NCBI RefSeq assembly: GCF_040654195.1
Contig: NZ_JBFAHM010000005.1
Span: 248,001-312,000, forward strand
Direction: 5' to 3'
Length of the DNA: 64,000 nt
Origin: Hamadaea sp013361475
Lineage (GTDB): Bacteria > Actinomycetota > Actinomycetes > Mycobacteriales > Micromonosporaceae
The notes beneath the pieces were generated by a model. The model saw only the letters and a list, made by a program, of their open reading frames with translations. It did no database searches and was not told the DNA's origin. This document shows positions 26,399 through 36,672 of this stretch, piece by piece; within the stretch, counting starts at the first letter, position 1, and each line of letters begins with the position of its first letter. The translations under genes and the position numbers were made by a program.

Positions 26399-27565
26399 AT
26401 GATCATAGAGAGCGCCGCCACCGACGAATTCGAAACCCGTTCGCGTATCACTACCGCGGCGCTTCGTGCAGCATTCGCATGGTCCGCGCGATCACATGAG
26501 CTACGCGCTGTCGAGGAACTCGCCCGGATGACCGGGGTGATCATGTTCGAGCACGGACCTGGTCGAGGACCGGTCACGCCCATGGACCTTGTCCGGTTGC
26601 TGCGACAGCCGATGCGGAATCTGTGGCCTGCATCCCTGGCGGGCGAGAGTGCCGACCCTGCGTTGGATGACCTGGTGTTGCTCACTGCCGGCGATGCGCT
26701 TTCGGACGACGCGTACGACGTCGGTTCCGACTACATCTGCGGCGTGATGGCGGGACGCGACCCGGCTCGAGACTGGCTGCCGTCGTGGGCGTGGATGCGC
26801 GCCAACGATGTCGAGGAGCAGGTGTTCGGCGCGCTGCGCAAATCGGGTGACCCGCTGGCGTATACCGTCAACCGGCGTTTCATCGTGGAGCATCCTGCCG
26901 GTCACCAAGAGGAGGTGGCCGACGCCTGCAATATGGCCGGCGCCCAACGCCTCGCGCGGTACATCCCGATGCCGTCGAGCAAGCTCTATCGCAATCGTGA
27001 CGGAGTCTGGTGGTGGCCCTGTCCGGTCTGCCGGTGGCCCATGGCGGTCGAGGCACACATGGCCCGGTGCGCGTACCGACACCACCGGGCCGTCTTCCAG
27101 ATCGTCGACACACCCGGCCGGCTTCACCTGCTGCCGACTGACCCCGATGGACACCTCCGTTCAGTGGCGTACGAGCCACAGATCCCGGCGGCCCAACCGG
27201 CAGATGGAGCCATCCAGGTGGACGAGCCGGTGTGGCGGTTCATCGTGGTACCCGGTGCGAGCGAACTGAGGATGTGGACAGCACTTGATGGCCATGGCGT
27301 TCCGGTGGTGCTCTACCCGGGCTTCGACAGATGCGATCTTGATATAGCCGACGGGCGGTGGGAAGCCGACGTCAAGGAGCACAACAGCGTCGGCGGGCTT
27401 CTCCGGCACTTGGAAGACAAACCGCTGAAGGCGACCCATCTTGTATTGCCGCAAAGCCATGCCGGCCAGGCGAACGGGCTTCGGGGAAGGATTCCGCAAA
27501 GAGTGTTGACCGAGAACGAGCTGTACAAGGAAGTCCTGCGCGAGTACAGCCAGGCAGGTGCATAG
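26399..27565 (+). CDS. Zinc-finger plus restriction-like nuclease protein of pPIWI-RE island
   Basis: 388 residues from ATG 26399, with GGAG about 9 bases upstream. Residues 208-229 form a zinc-binding CPVC-x8-H-x3-C-x3-HH element (CPVCRWPMAVEAHMARCAYRHH). The C-terminal domain has DRCDLDIADGRWEADVKEHN: Asp313/Asp315 and Asp324-x-Lys326, a PD-(D/E)XK-type core in which the last acid is Asp. This matches the REase that accompanies pPIWI-RE proteins, so it is the probable DNase effector. Its stop is 2 bp from the helicase start, so the genes form one operon. An upstream start at 26324 lacks a good site. Confidence 0.72.
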   Translation: MIIESAATDEFETRSRITTAALRAAFAWSARSHELRAVEELARMTGVIMFEHGPGRGPVTPMDLVRLLRQPMRNLWPASLAGESADPALDDLVLLTAGDALSDDAYDVGSDYICGVMAGRDPARDWLPSWAWMRANDVEEQVFGALRKSGDPLAYTVNRRFIVEHPAGHQEEVADACNMAGAQRLARYIPMPSSKLYRNRDGVWWWPCPVCRWPMAVEAHMARCAYRHHRAVFQIVDTPGRLHLLPTDPDGHLRSVAYEPQIPAAQPADGAIQVDEPVWRFIVVPGASELRMWTALDGHGVPVVLYPGFDRCDLDIADGRWEADVKEHNSVGGLLRHLEDKPLKATHLVLPQSHAGQANGLRGRIPQRVLTENELYKEVLREYSQAGA

Positions 27566-27567
27566 CG

Positions 27568-30500
27568 ATGAACGTGCGACAAAAGGAACTGTCACAGACA
27601 TCGCTGCTGATGTATCGGGCTGCGATCGGGCTCGCTGCCCTGCACCTCCCCCGATCGATCGACGGCAACACCTACACAGTGTCCAGCCGCGACGTCGCGT
27701 TCATTCTCGACGGTCACGTCGACGTCTGGCCAGGTTGGCGAGCGCTGCCGGACTCCGACGCCATCACCATCGCCCGGCTCCTGCGCATCCGGCCTGCGGC
27801 CATGGCTGACGGCGAACACGTCCTGCGCGACCTGCGTGATGGTCTGTCGGACGGAATATCCGGATGCAGCCTGGTCGAAGATGCCGGACTCGAGCTTTAC
27901 ATCTCCTGCTCGCCGGGCACCGATCTGCGACAGTTCGTCGACGACGCCCTCCAAGAACTGGCCGCCGTGAGTAAGGCGGGACGCGGCAGGATGCGGATCG
28001 CCGGCCCGGGGACCTACCACAGCACCACTCGTACACCGGCCGGAAGCGGCGGACGTGGAAAGGTCATCGACCAGCACTATCGGATTCCCGTCTACGCCAA
28101 CAATCCGCTGCCTGCCGCCGCCGAGGCGCCGGTCGTGGTCACTTCCCCGCAGATGGACGAGGTCCTCATCCCGCTGGAAGACCTCCGGACCTTGGCTCAA
28201 AAGATCGACGAGATCCGTAGCGACGGCACCGCCTACCGGGCACAGAACGTGGAGCGACTGATTCGCCGGCTGCGCCACCGTGACGGACTGATGTCGCTAT
28301 CGGATGCGCTGCGTCTCACCGCTGGCGATCTGCGCTTAATCAACGCCCCGACGGGCATCGGCAAGAGCGTAATTATGGAAGTGATCGGCTGCTGGGCAGT
28401 GCTCAACGGCATCGTGTTGACGATCGCGGTCCCAACCAATGCCGACGTGCTCAAGCTGGCTCGTGCCATCGAGCAGGACCTCGCACCGTTCGGCAGCGCC
28501 TCGCAGGTCACTCCATTGATGTCACCGTCGGGCATCTTCGAGCTAACCCGCAAAGTCAACCTGCAAAAGCCTCGTTGGGACCCGGACGGGTCCTGGACAC
28601 TGGAACGGCTTGGCTACGGCTGCGCACTGGCCGCGGCCGCCGAGAGCGAACGCGCGGTCGACACCTGGACACCTGGTGAAGAGCCCTGCGTCGCGCTGTA
28701 CGCCGACGGTGGCAACGGCAAACCCTACGCTTGCCCATGGCGCACCACCTGCGGCAAGTTCCGCCTTGCCCGGGCCGCGACCTCGGCTTCATTGATCATC
28801 ACCAGCCACGCGAACCTGCACCGTGGGCGCCTGCAAATTCCGGTTACCGACGAGCGGGGGATCACGGACAAGATGACGGTGGAAGAACTCGTCTTTCGCC
28901 GCAGCCACGCCGTCATCATCGACGAAGTCGACGCGTTCCAGGCAACGGTACTTGGTGAAGCGGCCCGCGGACTGCTGCTCAATCGCCGAGGCAGTCTGGA
29001 AAGCCCTCTGCACTCTCTCGAAACCCAATTCGTGCCGGCCAGCGGAAAGATCAACCGGAAGGTCGAGCGCCGAGCCAACAGCAAGCTGCATCACATGAAA
29101 TTCCTCGCGGTGGAGTACACCGCCGCTATCGACGACCGAATCATCGGCATCGGCGGCCCGCAAGCGCGCCGAGGCGCCGGTAGGTACTGGACCGTCCCGC
29201 GTCGCTGGGACGGCACGCTGACAGCCCAACTGTTCGGACTCGCCGCCGGTGAACCCTTAACCATGCAGATGATCTCAGGCTTCCGCTCGCTGTTCCCTGG
29301 CAGCGACGACCCGCCGCAGCCGGACGAACCACCGGAGTTCACCGCGATCCGCATGGTGATTGCCCAGATGCTCACCGTCGGAGCCGAGTACTCCGTGGAG
29401 GACGCCCGCGACGCGCTCGCCGGAGCGCTCCGCGCGCTGATACCGGACGACGTGGCACGTGCCAAGGCCCTTAACAGGATCCTCCAACGAGCCTTTCTGG
29501 AACGGCTGCGCCAACATCTTCGCCGTTTCGTCTATGACGCCCCACATCTGGCCTCGGCCGGCGTCGACGCCGCACGCGAAATCGCCGAAACATTCGGCCC
29601 TTACAGCCGCTGGCGCGCGCTGCCCAACGGCCCGCTTGGACGTCTGCTGTTCGCCTTCAGCCAGCACGTCGACCCCGCCGGGCGTGCGCCGGCGCGGCTT
29701 AACGTTGCAGCCTTCGGTGGAGATCCCCACGTCTACACAACTACGCTCGGCGACATCACCGCTCTTTGCCACGCCCAGACCCGGCGAGCGGTCCTAGGTC
29801 TCTCGGCCACCGCATACTTCCCGATGGCGCCGCACCACCACGTCCATGTCGACCCCGAGTGGTGGGTGGCCGACGACGTCGCCGGCGGCGTCACGATCCA
29901 TCCTGCCCGCCTCACCAAGGTCATCAAGGGGCAGCGCAGGGTCGTGCGCGTGTCAGGCAGTGAAGGGCGCCAACGCGACGACGCCCTACGCACGCTGGCC
30001 GAAGGGCTGTGGTCATCGCGGTTGGAGAGCGAGCTGATCCGGCTGGCCAACGAGGACCCGGGCCGCGCGCGGATCCTCTTGGCAACAACCTCCTACGACG
30101 GTGCCCGGCGAGTCGCTGAGGGCTTGGTGAAAGCGGGAGTCCACCCTTCCCGGATCTGCCTAGCGGTCCGGCCCCGGTCCCGACCAGACATCGGTGAACA
30201 GGGCAGCGAGGAAACCGCTGGCGAAAGCTGGTGGGAACTGGCCGCCGACCGGCTCGAGGAGTTCCCCAGTCGCGCCGAGGCGGACATCCTCATAGCCCCG
30301 CTTGCCCGGGTCCAGCGCGGCGTCAACATCATCGGCGACGAGGACAAGTCAGCCCTGGGATCTATCTGGCTGCTGGTTCGGCCCGTGCCGCTCATCGACG
30401 AGCCAGCCGAGCTTATCGCCCACGTCAACGCTCACGCCCTCGCCGCGGACCCAGCAGACACGCTGCTCGCCGACTTGCCCCATCTACACCCTGCCGACGT

Positions 30501-30876
30501 CCTGGAAGAACGCAAACTCGACGCCGGCTACTACCTCGAACAGATCGTCACCAGCTTGCCCTTCTTCCGCACCATGCCCAAGACCGTGCGGCTCGCGATC
30601 ACAGCCGCGATCATGAACGGAATCATCCAGCTCGTCGGCCGGGCGCGCCGCGGCGGGACACCAGCGACGATCTATCTCGCCGACGGGGCTTTTCTCGATC
30701 CTGAAGGCGGACCCACGTTCGCACAACTTGTCCTCGAACTGCGTGACCACTGGCAGCAGACTGGCGTCCTCGAACGCATGGAAGACCTCTACGGCACCAC
30801 GCTGGCAGAGTTCTTCCGCTTCGCCCACAGCGAGGTGCAGCTCACGACAGTGCCGGAGGAAGCAACATGCTCCTGA
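27568..30876 (+). CDS. XPD/DinG-type Fe-S helicase of pPIWI-RE island
   Basis: 1102 residues from ATG 27568, 2 bp after the previous stop. Helicase domain 1 has Walker A APTGIGKS at 260-267 and motif II DEVD at 452-455. Four Cys (352, 374, 389, 395) sit between them where XPD/DinG helicases bind [4Fe-4S]. Domain 2 ends in motif VI QLVGRARR at 1021-1028. The N-terminal 250 residues form a separate domain with no recognised motif, perhaps for interaction with the PIWI protein. The family unwinds DNA 5'-3'. pPIWI-RE systems include a DinG-like helicase of this type, and the gene overlaps the PIWI-RE gene by 10 bp. Confidence 0.8.
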   Translation: MNVRQKELSQTSLLMYRAAIGLAALHLPRSIDGNTYTVSSRDVAFILDGHVDVWPGWRALPDSDAITIARLLRIRPAAMADGEHVLRDLRDGLSDGISGCSLVEDAGLELYISCSPGTDLRQFVDDALQELAAVSKAGRGRMRIAGPGTYHSTTRTPAGSGGRGKVIDQHYRIPVYANNPLPAAAEAPVVVTSPQMDEVLIPLEDLRTLAQKIDEIRSDGTAYRAQNVERLIRRLRHRDGLMSLSDALRLTAGDLRLINAPTGIGKSVIMEVIGCWAVLNGIVLTIAVPTNADVLKLARAIEQDLAPFGSASQVTPLMSPSGIFELTRKVNLQKPRWDPDGSWTLERLGYGCALAAAAESERAVDTWTPGEEPCVALYADGGNGKPYACPWRTTCGKFRLARAATSASLIITSHANLHRGRLQIPVTDERGITDKMTVEELVFRRSHAVIIDEVDAFQATVLGEAARGLLLNRRGSLESPLHSLETQFVPASGKINRKVERRANSKLHHMKFLAVEYTAAIDDRIIGIGGPQARRGAGRYWTVPRRWDGTLTAQLFGLAAGEPLTMQMISGFRSLFPGSDDPPQPDEPPEFTAIRMVIAQMLTVGAEYSVEDARDALAGALRALIPDDVARAKALNRILQRAFLERLRQHLRRFVYDAPHLASAGVDAAREIAETFGPYSRWRALPNGPLGRLLFAFSQHVDPAGRAPARLNVAAFGGDPHVYTTTLGDITALCHAQTRRAVLGLSATAYFPMAPHHHVHVDPEWWVADDVAGGVTIHPARLTKVIKGQRRVVRVSGSEGRQRDDALRTLAEGLWSSRLESELIRLANEDPGRARILLATTSYDGARRVAEGLVKAGVHPSRICLAVRPRSRPDIGEQGSEETAGESWWELAADRLEEFPSRAEADILIAPLARVQRGVNIIGDEDKSALGSIWLLVRPVPLIDEPAELIAHVNAHALAADPADTLLADLPHLHPADVLEERKLDAGYYLEQIVTSLPFFRTMPKTVRLAITAAIMNGIIQLVGRARRGGTPATIYLADGAFLDPEGGPTFAQLVLELRDHWQQTGVLERMEDLYGTTLAEFFRFAHSEVQLTTVPEEATCS

Positions 30877-33392
30877 CCCTGGGATACCGGATCCCGGCCG
30901 TACACATCGACTCCATTCTCGGCAACGTCGCTGCCTACCCATGGACCAGCGACTTCGAAGACGCCTGGCGGCAGATGCCCCGCAAGAAAGGACGCCCACC
31001 CGCCTACAGTCAGCTGCTCACCGGTCTCACCGCCGCCCACGGCCAGCCTGTCAGGATCACCGACGGATACGGCCTAACCGCGAAGGACAAAGCCGCCGGG
31101 GTCAAGGGCATCCTGCTGTCCACGAAACCCTTCGAAGGCCACAAGATCAGGACGTGTCTGCGAACCTGGGAACGGCTCGAGCGCGGAGGTGAGGACCGTG
31201 ACAGCCTCAGTCAGTATCTTCCCGACGTCGACAATCGGCCTTTCATCGATTACATCGCCACTTCCCCTTCCGGCACAGCGACGGCACCAGGATGGCTCTA
31301 CGACACAGCCACATGGAAGATCATGCAAAGCCTGGCCAAACGCCTGCGCCTGGGAGGCGATCAGAGCATCGACCTGACTCTCGACACCGACGGATCGCTG
31401 GTCGGCTGGGACAACCTAGTGACCAACACCTGGGACGACTGGACCGCCCACGCGATGCTCCGGGTCACAGCACGGTTCTTTACCCTGCCCACCATCGGCG
31501 ACCTGTGCATCAGCTTCGACGCGCACCTGTCTCGCATCGGCGACCGGTGGGCCGGAGCCAAAACGGCCTGGATCAAACAGGAAGCGAAAGGCCTGCCAGT
31601 CCTTCGCCTCAAGACCCGCAACGTCAAGCAAGAAGATGGCACCTGGATCGCTGAGGTCGCCAACCACGCGGCAGCGATCGCCGAGGCATGTCGTATGGAG
31701 AACCTCGGTCTGCCCCAAGAACTCCCCAAGTCCCCGGGCAAAGTCAGGCCGCTCATCGCCGGCCCGCAGATATACCCCATCGGCAAGGGCGTCGGAGCGC
31801 GCGTGATGAAGCGGCTCGCCGAGCACATAGAGCAACACTGCCCGAACCTGCAACCTCTGCGCTGGGAACGAGACAAGAACACACGCCTCGGCAGCAGCGT
31901 CCGCCAGGTCCTCGGGATTCCCGTCGACCATGACAAGGCGACACGCGCGACGGTCTCCCTCGAAACCCTCGCCGCCACGGTGACCGCTGCAGGCCGCGCT
32001 CGCCTGCGCATACTGTGCCTCTACGACTCTCGGGAAGCCCGAGACCGCATGACCGCACAGCTGTCGGCCATGGTTCCGGGTGGCATCCAGCTCCAGGACG
32101 GGGAAACTCAGCTCGTCAACGCACGCCTCGCGGTTTCGATGCACCGTTGCACAGATCTACTCAAACACGGCAACCATGACCGCAGCGCTGCCCTCAGCGA
32201 TCTGAAGTCGGCCATCAGCGGCGAACCGGGAATCGTGGTCGCCTGGCTGGAAACCGTGTTCGACCCCAAGGCACGCCCAGAAGACGACGCGAAGCAGATA
32301 CTCAGAGGCGCCTTGGCCAAGATGGGCGTCAGCACGCAGTTCCTCGCCACCGCACCGCCCGATGCGAAACCGAAACGCGCCTCGAAACGCGCCAAGGAAC
32401 GACAAGAGGCAAAGCCGACCGACCATCCAGCCGTAGCGGCTAACGCAGACCTGCTACTACGGATGTGCGGGACTGTGCATCCGAAACTTTCCACCGACCT
32501 CATCGGCGATCTCTACGACAACACGACCCACGAAACCGTTCACCTGGTCGGTATCCACGCGCGGCTTCAGCATTCCGGCAGGGAAGGAGTGCCTCCACGG
32601 CTTGTCACCACGGCGGTCGCGATCCAGACCTTCCGAGACCCGGTCGCCAGCTGGGTCGTGCGGATGTGGAGCGATTCCGCCCAGCGGTGGCTGTGGCAGC
32701 CGGAAGGCATCGCCGACTTTCACGCCGGACCGATCGGTTCCACAGGCCACGGGCGGTCAGGTGACAAGGCCGTCGCCACCCGCATGCACATGGAATCCTT
32801 GCTCGACGCGCTCCCACCCGGGCATGCCGTGCTTTTCGCCGACGCCGCCTCCATGCGCACCATCTATCCAGGACTGCAGAATCACAGCTTCGCCGATGCA
32901 CTGCTGCCCGGCCTGACGTTGTCCGCCGCCCGGGATGTAGCGATCGTGCGCGTGAACACCAACGACGAAGTCGCCAGACCCGTCCACCGAGACCATGGCA
33001 AGCAATCAGCGGACCCCGGCACGCCGTCACGCCCTGACCGCTACCTATACCGCCTGCCTGGAACAGACATCTGGCTGCTCGCTAAATCGTCACGGGGCTT
33101 CCGCGCATTCGGGGGAACCATCGGGGCAGCCCACACGCCATGGACGCTGCCCGACGACCTTCGCTACCTGATAGAGAAAGATCGGCACGCATTCAACGGG
33201 ACCGAGATTGTCGTTGCTCAGCACGGCGGCTGGACCGAGCGGCAACTGGTAACGCTCACCGCACGCCTCTGCGATCGCCCCCTGCATTGGGATGATCAAA
33301 CCGAAGCCCCGATGCCGCTGCACCTCGCAAGACTGGCAGACAAGACCCACCCCTATTTCCGATCTGACGACGAGGACAGCGGAGGGTCCTAG
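30867..33392 (+). CDS. pPIWI-RE family PIWI protein (prokaryotic Argonaute relative)
   Basis: 841 residues, ATG inside the helicase 3' end. The N-terminal about 280 residues match the X-type region (VHIDSILGNVAAYPWTSDFE, WLYDTATWKIMQSLAKRLRL). A MID-like part (ATVTAAGRARLRILCLYDS) and a long charged linker (KPKRASKRAKERQEAKPT) precede the RNase H-fold PIWI module. There, Asp659 (VLFADAASM), Arg695 (VAIVRVN) and Glu791 (GGWTERQLVTL) are candidates for the catalytic and R/E positions. The end (PLHWDDQTEAPMPLHLARL) is characteristic of the family. It presumably uses a guide or R-loop to direct the helicase and nuclease against invading DNA. Confidence 0.78.
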   Translation: MLLTLGYRIPAVHIDSILGNVAAYPWTSDFEDAWRQMPRKKGRPPAYSQLLTGLTAAHGQPVRITDGYGLTAKDKAAGVKGILLSTKPFEGHKIRTCLRTWERLERGGEDRDSLSQYLPDVDNRPFIDYIATSPSGTATAPGWLYDTATWKIMQSLAKRLRLGGDQSIDLTLDTDGSLVGWDNLVTNTWDDWTAHAMLRVTARFFTLPTIGDLCISFDAHLSRIGDRWAGAKTAWIKQEAKGLPVLRLKTRNVKQEDGTWIAEVANHAAAIAEACRMENLGLPQELPKSPGKVRPLIAGPQIYPIGKGVGARVMKRLAEHIEQHCPNLQPLRWERDKNTRLGSSVRQVLGIPVDHDKATRATVSLETLAATVTAAGRARLRILCLYDSREARDRMTAQLSAMVPGGIQLQDGETQLVNARLAVSMHRCTDLLKHGNHDRSAALSDLKSAISGEPGIVVAWLETVFDPKARPEDDAKQILRGALAKMGVSTQFLATAPPDAKPKRASKRAKERQEAKPTDHPAVAANADLLLRMCGTVHPKLSTDLIGDLYDNTTHETVHLVGIHARLQHSGREGVPPRLVTTAVAIQTFRDPVASWVVRMWSDSAQRWLWQPEGIADFHAGPIGSTGHGRSGDKAVATRMHMESLLDALPPGHAVLFADAASMRTIYPGLQNHSFADALLPGLTLSAARDVAIVRVNTNDEVARPVHRDHGKQSADPGTPSRPDRYLYRLPGTDIWLLAKSSRGFRAFGGTIGAAHTPWTLPDDLRYLIEKDRHAFNGTEIVVAQHGGWTERQLVTLTARLCDRPLHWDDQTEAPMPLHLARLADKTHPYFRSDDEDSGGS

Positions 33393-33667
33393 ACATCGCG
33401 TCATGCGGACGCCGGTGGGATGATTGCGACGCATCCCACCGCGAATTTCTGACCTGACTCGAACCCCTAATACCAAGGATCCTCTCCCGAGCCATACGTC
33501 CCGGCAACTACTAGAAGCGACCATGGCCAGTTCGAGAGCAGTGGCGGATACCGGCTTCCTCACGCGGCGGATGGAGCGGTCTTCGGCCTGCCGAACGGCT
33601 CAAAAGAGGATCACGCTGTCGCAATGTTCTTTATGAAGGCGTGAGCACGGGGAGACACCGCCGTCAC

Positions 33668-35671
33668 CTAGTCGCCGGGAACCTGCGGATCGAAGCCCAG
33701 ACGCCGAGCCTCGCCCATCAGACGTTCGGCTTGGATGAGCTGCTTGTCAGAGAGCTCCCAGCCATTCGTCAGATACCGGCCCACCGTGTACGCGATCTGC
33801 CGTTGCCAAGGCTGGAGGTGGTTGGTCTCCTTCGCCCATTTCGAGGCGGCGAACCAGATCTCGGCTGGGATCTCGGTGACAACAGTCCTCGAAGCTTCAC
33901 CGTGAATCGCGGTCGAGCCCTCGTCAGAGCCCGCGGCTTCGTCGGCGAGTCGCTGTGGGACGTCCCAGTCGATCGCGAGAACTTCGTTCCAGCATTCGAC
34001 CTTCTTTGCCCACTCGCCAACATTTGAGCCCTGCGGTTGGGGACTCGCGATGACCTTGTGTACCTCGACGCACAGCGTGTCGATGGCCTCGACCAGGGCT
34101 GGCGGCAGCCGCTGCTCACGCCAGATGCGCTCCATATCGATCAGCGTTCCGGCGGAGTAAGCGAGTCTGCCTACGGTATATGCCACGACATTGATCTTGT
34201 AACCGCCGAAGCTCCGCGCCTGCACGATCTTGTCGGTAGCCTTGAAAAGGATTGCTTTGGCGACCAGATGTTTGCAGTACTTAATGTCAACGTCGGGCGG
34301 TGCTTCGCCCATGCGCATCATGAATTCACGGAAGTTCTTCTCGGCGCCGCGGCTGACGAAGTGTGGCAGACCTTCCCAAGAGTGGAGGAACTTCGCGAGG
34401 TCGGCTTTGCTGAACTTCTGTGCGACGGGATGCAGCGCCCGGAACTTCCGCTGGTTGGCTGGCGTGCGTTCGCGGGCTAGGGCGTCGGCGTATTGGCCCC
34501 GTGCCCGTTCGTAGAACCACTTTGTCTCTTGCCCGCTCCCATCCGCCGCGGGTGCCCAGAGGGATCGAGTGATCTTCTCGACCGCGACGTGATAGGGATG
34601 GTTTGAGCTGAAGTCTACTATCGTGACCTTGTTCTGGGTGTTTGAGTACTTCGAGATCTCGGGCACGATCTGCTGAAGCCGGTCGGGCGAAACGACCGTT
34701 AGCTTCATCTGTACGTGGACGTGCTGAAGGTCCGCCTTGTCCCGCCGGTGCGCGTAGTGAATCGAGGCGGTGGTCTGGCCTCCGTTGACGATTTGAAAAT
34801 CGGTGAGTCTGCGGATACCACGACCACCATCCGGTCGATCCTCAAACTCCACGGTGGCGGCCGTCGCCGTAATCCCGTTGTTGTAGGCGAGGAAACGTTC
34901 CGGGTCGTTAAGGAGTGTGTCCCGGATGCCGCGGTTCACGCCACCCTTGGTCTGCAAGAAGGAGCGGACGTTCAGCTCCAGCAGGCGCGTACCGTAGCGG
35001 CTGTAGAGCTCGGCTAGGTCCTTACCGGGGACAATGGCTAGGAGGACAGAGTAGTCCCGCTGCGCCTCGGTCGCGGTCAGGCACGGTAGAACAGGTTGGA
35101 ACTCCACGGTAATTGGTTCGCTGAGGGTCCCTGATGTTGCCATGCGATGCAAACGCGCGAGATCCCAGATCTCATGGGTGTAAGACACACCATCGATCTC
35201 GGTCGGGGGGAATGCGGATCCGGTGTACTCGGCGTTTGAGAGTACGAAGAGCCGGACCCTCGTTGCGTCTTTGAGCCCCTTCTCCACTGCGAGGCACATG
35301 TCGTGTAGGTCGGACGACTCGTCCAGATCAGCTGCAAGTCCTTCAGTACATCGTCGCGCGAAGGCGTTTAGTCTGCGCAGCAGGTTGTCTGCCGTCTGCC
35401 GGGTTAGACGCTCGGTGAGCGGTTCGAGGGTGAAGAAGGTGACGAAGAGATCTAGGCTCCCCAGCGTCTCGTTGACGCCGTATCCGCTGGCCTCGACTCC
35501 GCGCGCTCGATGATATGCGGTAAAGGTATTCTCGACCTCGCCGCCCTGCTCTAAGTCCTCGAGGACCCGCTGTGTAAAGGTCTCCGCTGCTGAGGCGTTC
35601 TCGGACTCGGCAGTGGCCAGCACGTCGGCAACGATCTCCCTGGCGTACTCCGAACGGTCGGCGGTCGTCAC
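33668..35671 (-). CDS. AIPR family abortive-infection protein
   Basis: 667 residues. Characteristic AIPR segments: FLAYNNGITATAATVEFED, LTDFQIVNGGQTTASIHYAH, and NTQNKVTIVDFSSNHPYHVA. The N-terminal half is helical with RLFVLSNAEYTGSAFPPTEI. AIPR (abortive infection phage resistance) proteins occur with restriction-modification and Z1 ATPase genes; some are thought to be nucleases, which cannot be confirmed here. It is the last gene of the leftward GHKL-Z1-PD(D/E)XK-AIPR operon and overlaps the preceding gene by 4 bases. It faces the pPIWI-RE operon tail to tail across 275 bp with no supported gene. Confidence 0.85.
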   Translation of the reverse strand: MTTADRSEYAREIVADVLATAESENASAAETFTQRVLEDLEQGGEVENTFTAYHRARGVEASGYGVNETLGSLDLFVTFFTLEPLTERLTRQTADNLLRRLNAFARRCTEGLAADLDESSDLHDMCLAVEKGLKDATRVRLFVLSNAEYTGSAFPPTEIDGVSYTHEIWDLARLHRMATSGTLSEPITVEFQPVLPCLTATEAQRDYSVLLAIVPGKDLAELYSRYGTRLLELNVRSFLQTKGGVNRGIRDTLLNDPERFLAYNNGITATAATVEFEDRPDGGRGIRRLTDFQIVNGGQTTASIHYAHRRDKADLQHVHVQMKLTVVSPDRLQQIVPEISKYSNTQNKVTIVDFSSNHPYHVAVEKITRSLWAPAADGSGQETKWFYERARGQYADALARERTPANQRKFRALHPVAQKFSKADLAKFLHSWEGLPHFVSRGAEKNFREFMMRMGEAPPDVDIKYCKHLVAKAILFKATDKIVQARSFGGYKINVVAYTVGRLAYSAGTLIDMERIWREQRLPPALVEAIDTLCVEVHKVIASPQPQGSNVGEWAKKVECWNEVLAIDWDVPQRLADEAAGSDEGSTAIHGEASRTVVTEIPAEIWFAASKWAKETNHLQPWQRQIAYTVGRYLTNGWELSDKQLIQAERLMGEARRLGFDPQVPGD

Positions 35672-36672
35672 CCATTCTCCTTCAGCATACTCAGAAGGTC
35701 GTGTTCGGACAGAGAATACGGCTCAAGTCCGGCGGTGGAGATGCTGTACCGGCACTCGCCGACACCAGGTCGGAGTTCATGCTCGGTGATCCGCGGGAAG
35801 TCGCCTGAGACGTGCCACAGACGCAGGGCTCTGACGGTGTACCGCGGTTCTTCGTATAGGTCGACGTGCTCGGCCAGATAGCCGACGCGGGCTAGCTGGT
35901 TGTCGAGCATCGGACGGGCGCTGCTGTGCAACAACGACCGCAACTCGTCGACAAGGGAACGCAGACTCTGTCCTGTGCCGCCGCGCCGCTCGTCGAGTGA
36001 TAGGTGACTAAGGACGAGATGTCGCACTCCGGTGTCGTCGAGCTGGCGCTCATTCGCGATAACAAGGCTCTGGGGTTGAACCGCGGTGCCGGTCTTGACC
36101 TCAACAGCTAGGCGTGGGAATTGGAAATCTTGGCTTGTGCCGTTTGGTCCTGTCCACGCATTGAGGGCCTCTTGCTGGGCGACGCCGGCCTGAAGCAGTT
36201 TTCGCAGAATGTACAACTCGCCGAACAGCCCCCTCCGTGCCTGCACGTCTAGGCCGCTAACAGCTAGCGTCTGCAGGAGGTTCCGCCATTGATTGAAGCG
36301 TTCTAGTGCTGTCTCGAGTGCCTCAGCGGCAGTGGGTGCGGACTGAGCCGTCTCGGCCATGTCCGTGACGAGCGGGTTGAAGACTTCGCACCGGACGTTC
36401 TCGGTAAGGGTGACCTGAAGCTCGCGGGTTCCGGGCTGGGCTGGTGCGAACTGTAGGTGCAGCCCGCGGGTTTCCGGCAGTTGACCATGCTTTCGTGCAA
36501 ATTCTTCTGCAGCTCTGTCCGGAACCCGCAGAATGAGCATTCGCTGCCTTACAGGATGCCGGACCGCGATGAAGATGTCGTGCGGCGATCGTGGGAACAA
36601 CCGAAGTGTCACGACACCCGACGGATGGCTCTCGTCTTCGAGCTGCGCCCAGTCCGCTTCTGTGACCATCAT
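35668..36672 (-). CDS. PD-(D/E)XK motif protein, DUF4420-like
   Basis: 334 residues. The core contains GLFGELYILRKLLQAG (Glu152) followed by QDFQFPRLAVEVKTGTAVQP, i.e. Asp182 - Glu191-x-Lys193, a restriction-type nuclease active site. The N-terminal beta-rich half (VTLRLFPRSPHDIFIAVRHP) fits the PF14390-type family that travels with Z1 ATPases. A C-terminal VRALRLWHVSGDFPRITEHE completes the fold. It overlaps Z1 upstream and AIPR downstream by 4 bases each, implying strict stoichiometric expression. It is the best candidate for the DNA-cleaving subunit of the module. Confidence 0.82.
   Translation of the reverse strand: MMVTEADWAQLEDESHPSGVVTLRLFPRSPHDIFIAVRHPVRQRMLILRVPDRAAEEFARKHGQLPETRGLHLQFAPAQPGTRELQVTLTENVRCEVFNPLVTDMAETAQSAPTAAEALETALERFNQWRNLLQTLAVSGLDVQARRGLFGELYILRKLLQAGVAQQEALNAWTGPNGTSQDFQFPRLAVEVKTGTAVQPQSLVIANERQLDDTGVRHLVLSHLSLDERRGGTGQSLRSLVDELRSLLHSSARPMLDNQLARVGYLAEHVDLYEEPRYTVRALRLWHVSGDFPRITEHELRPGVGECRYSISTAGLEPYSLSEHDLLSMLKENG

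Noticed and set aside
33424..33636. 70-codon plus frame between PIWI-RE and AIPR genes
   Set aside because: Low-complexity, no ribosome-binding site, lies in the gap between convergent operons.
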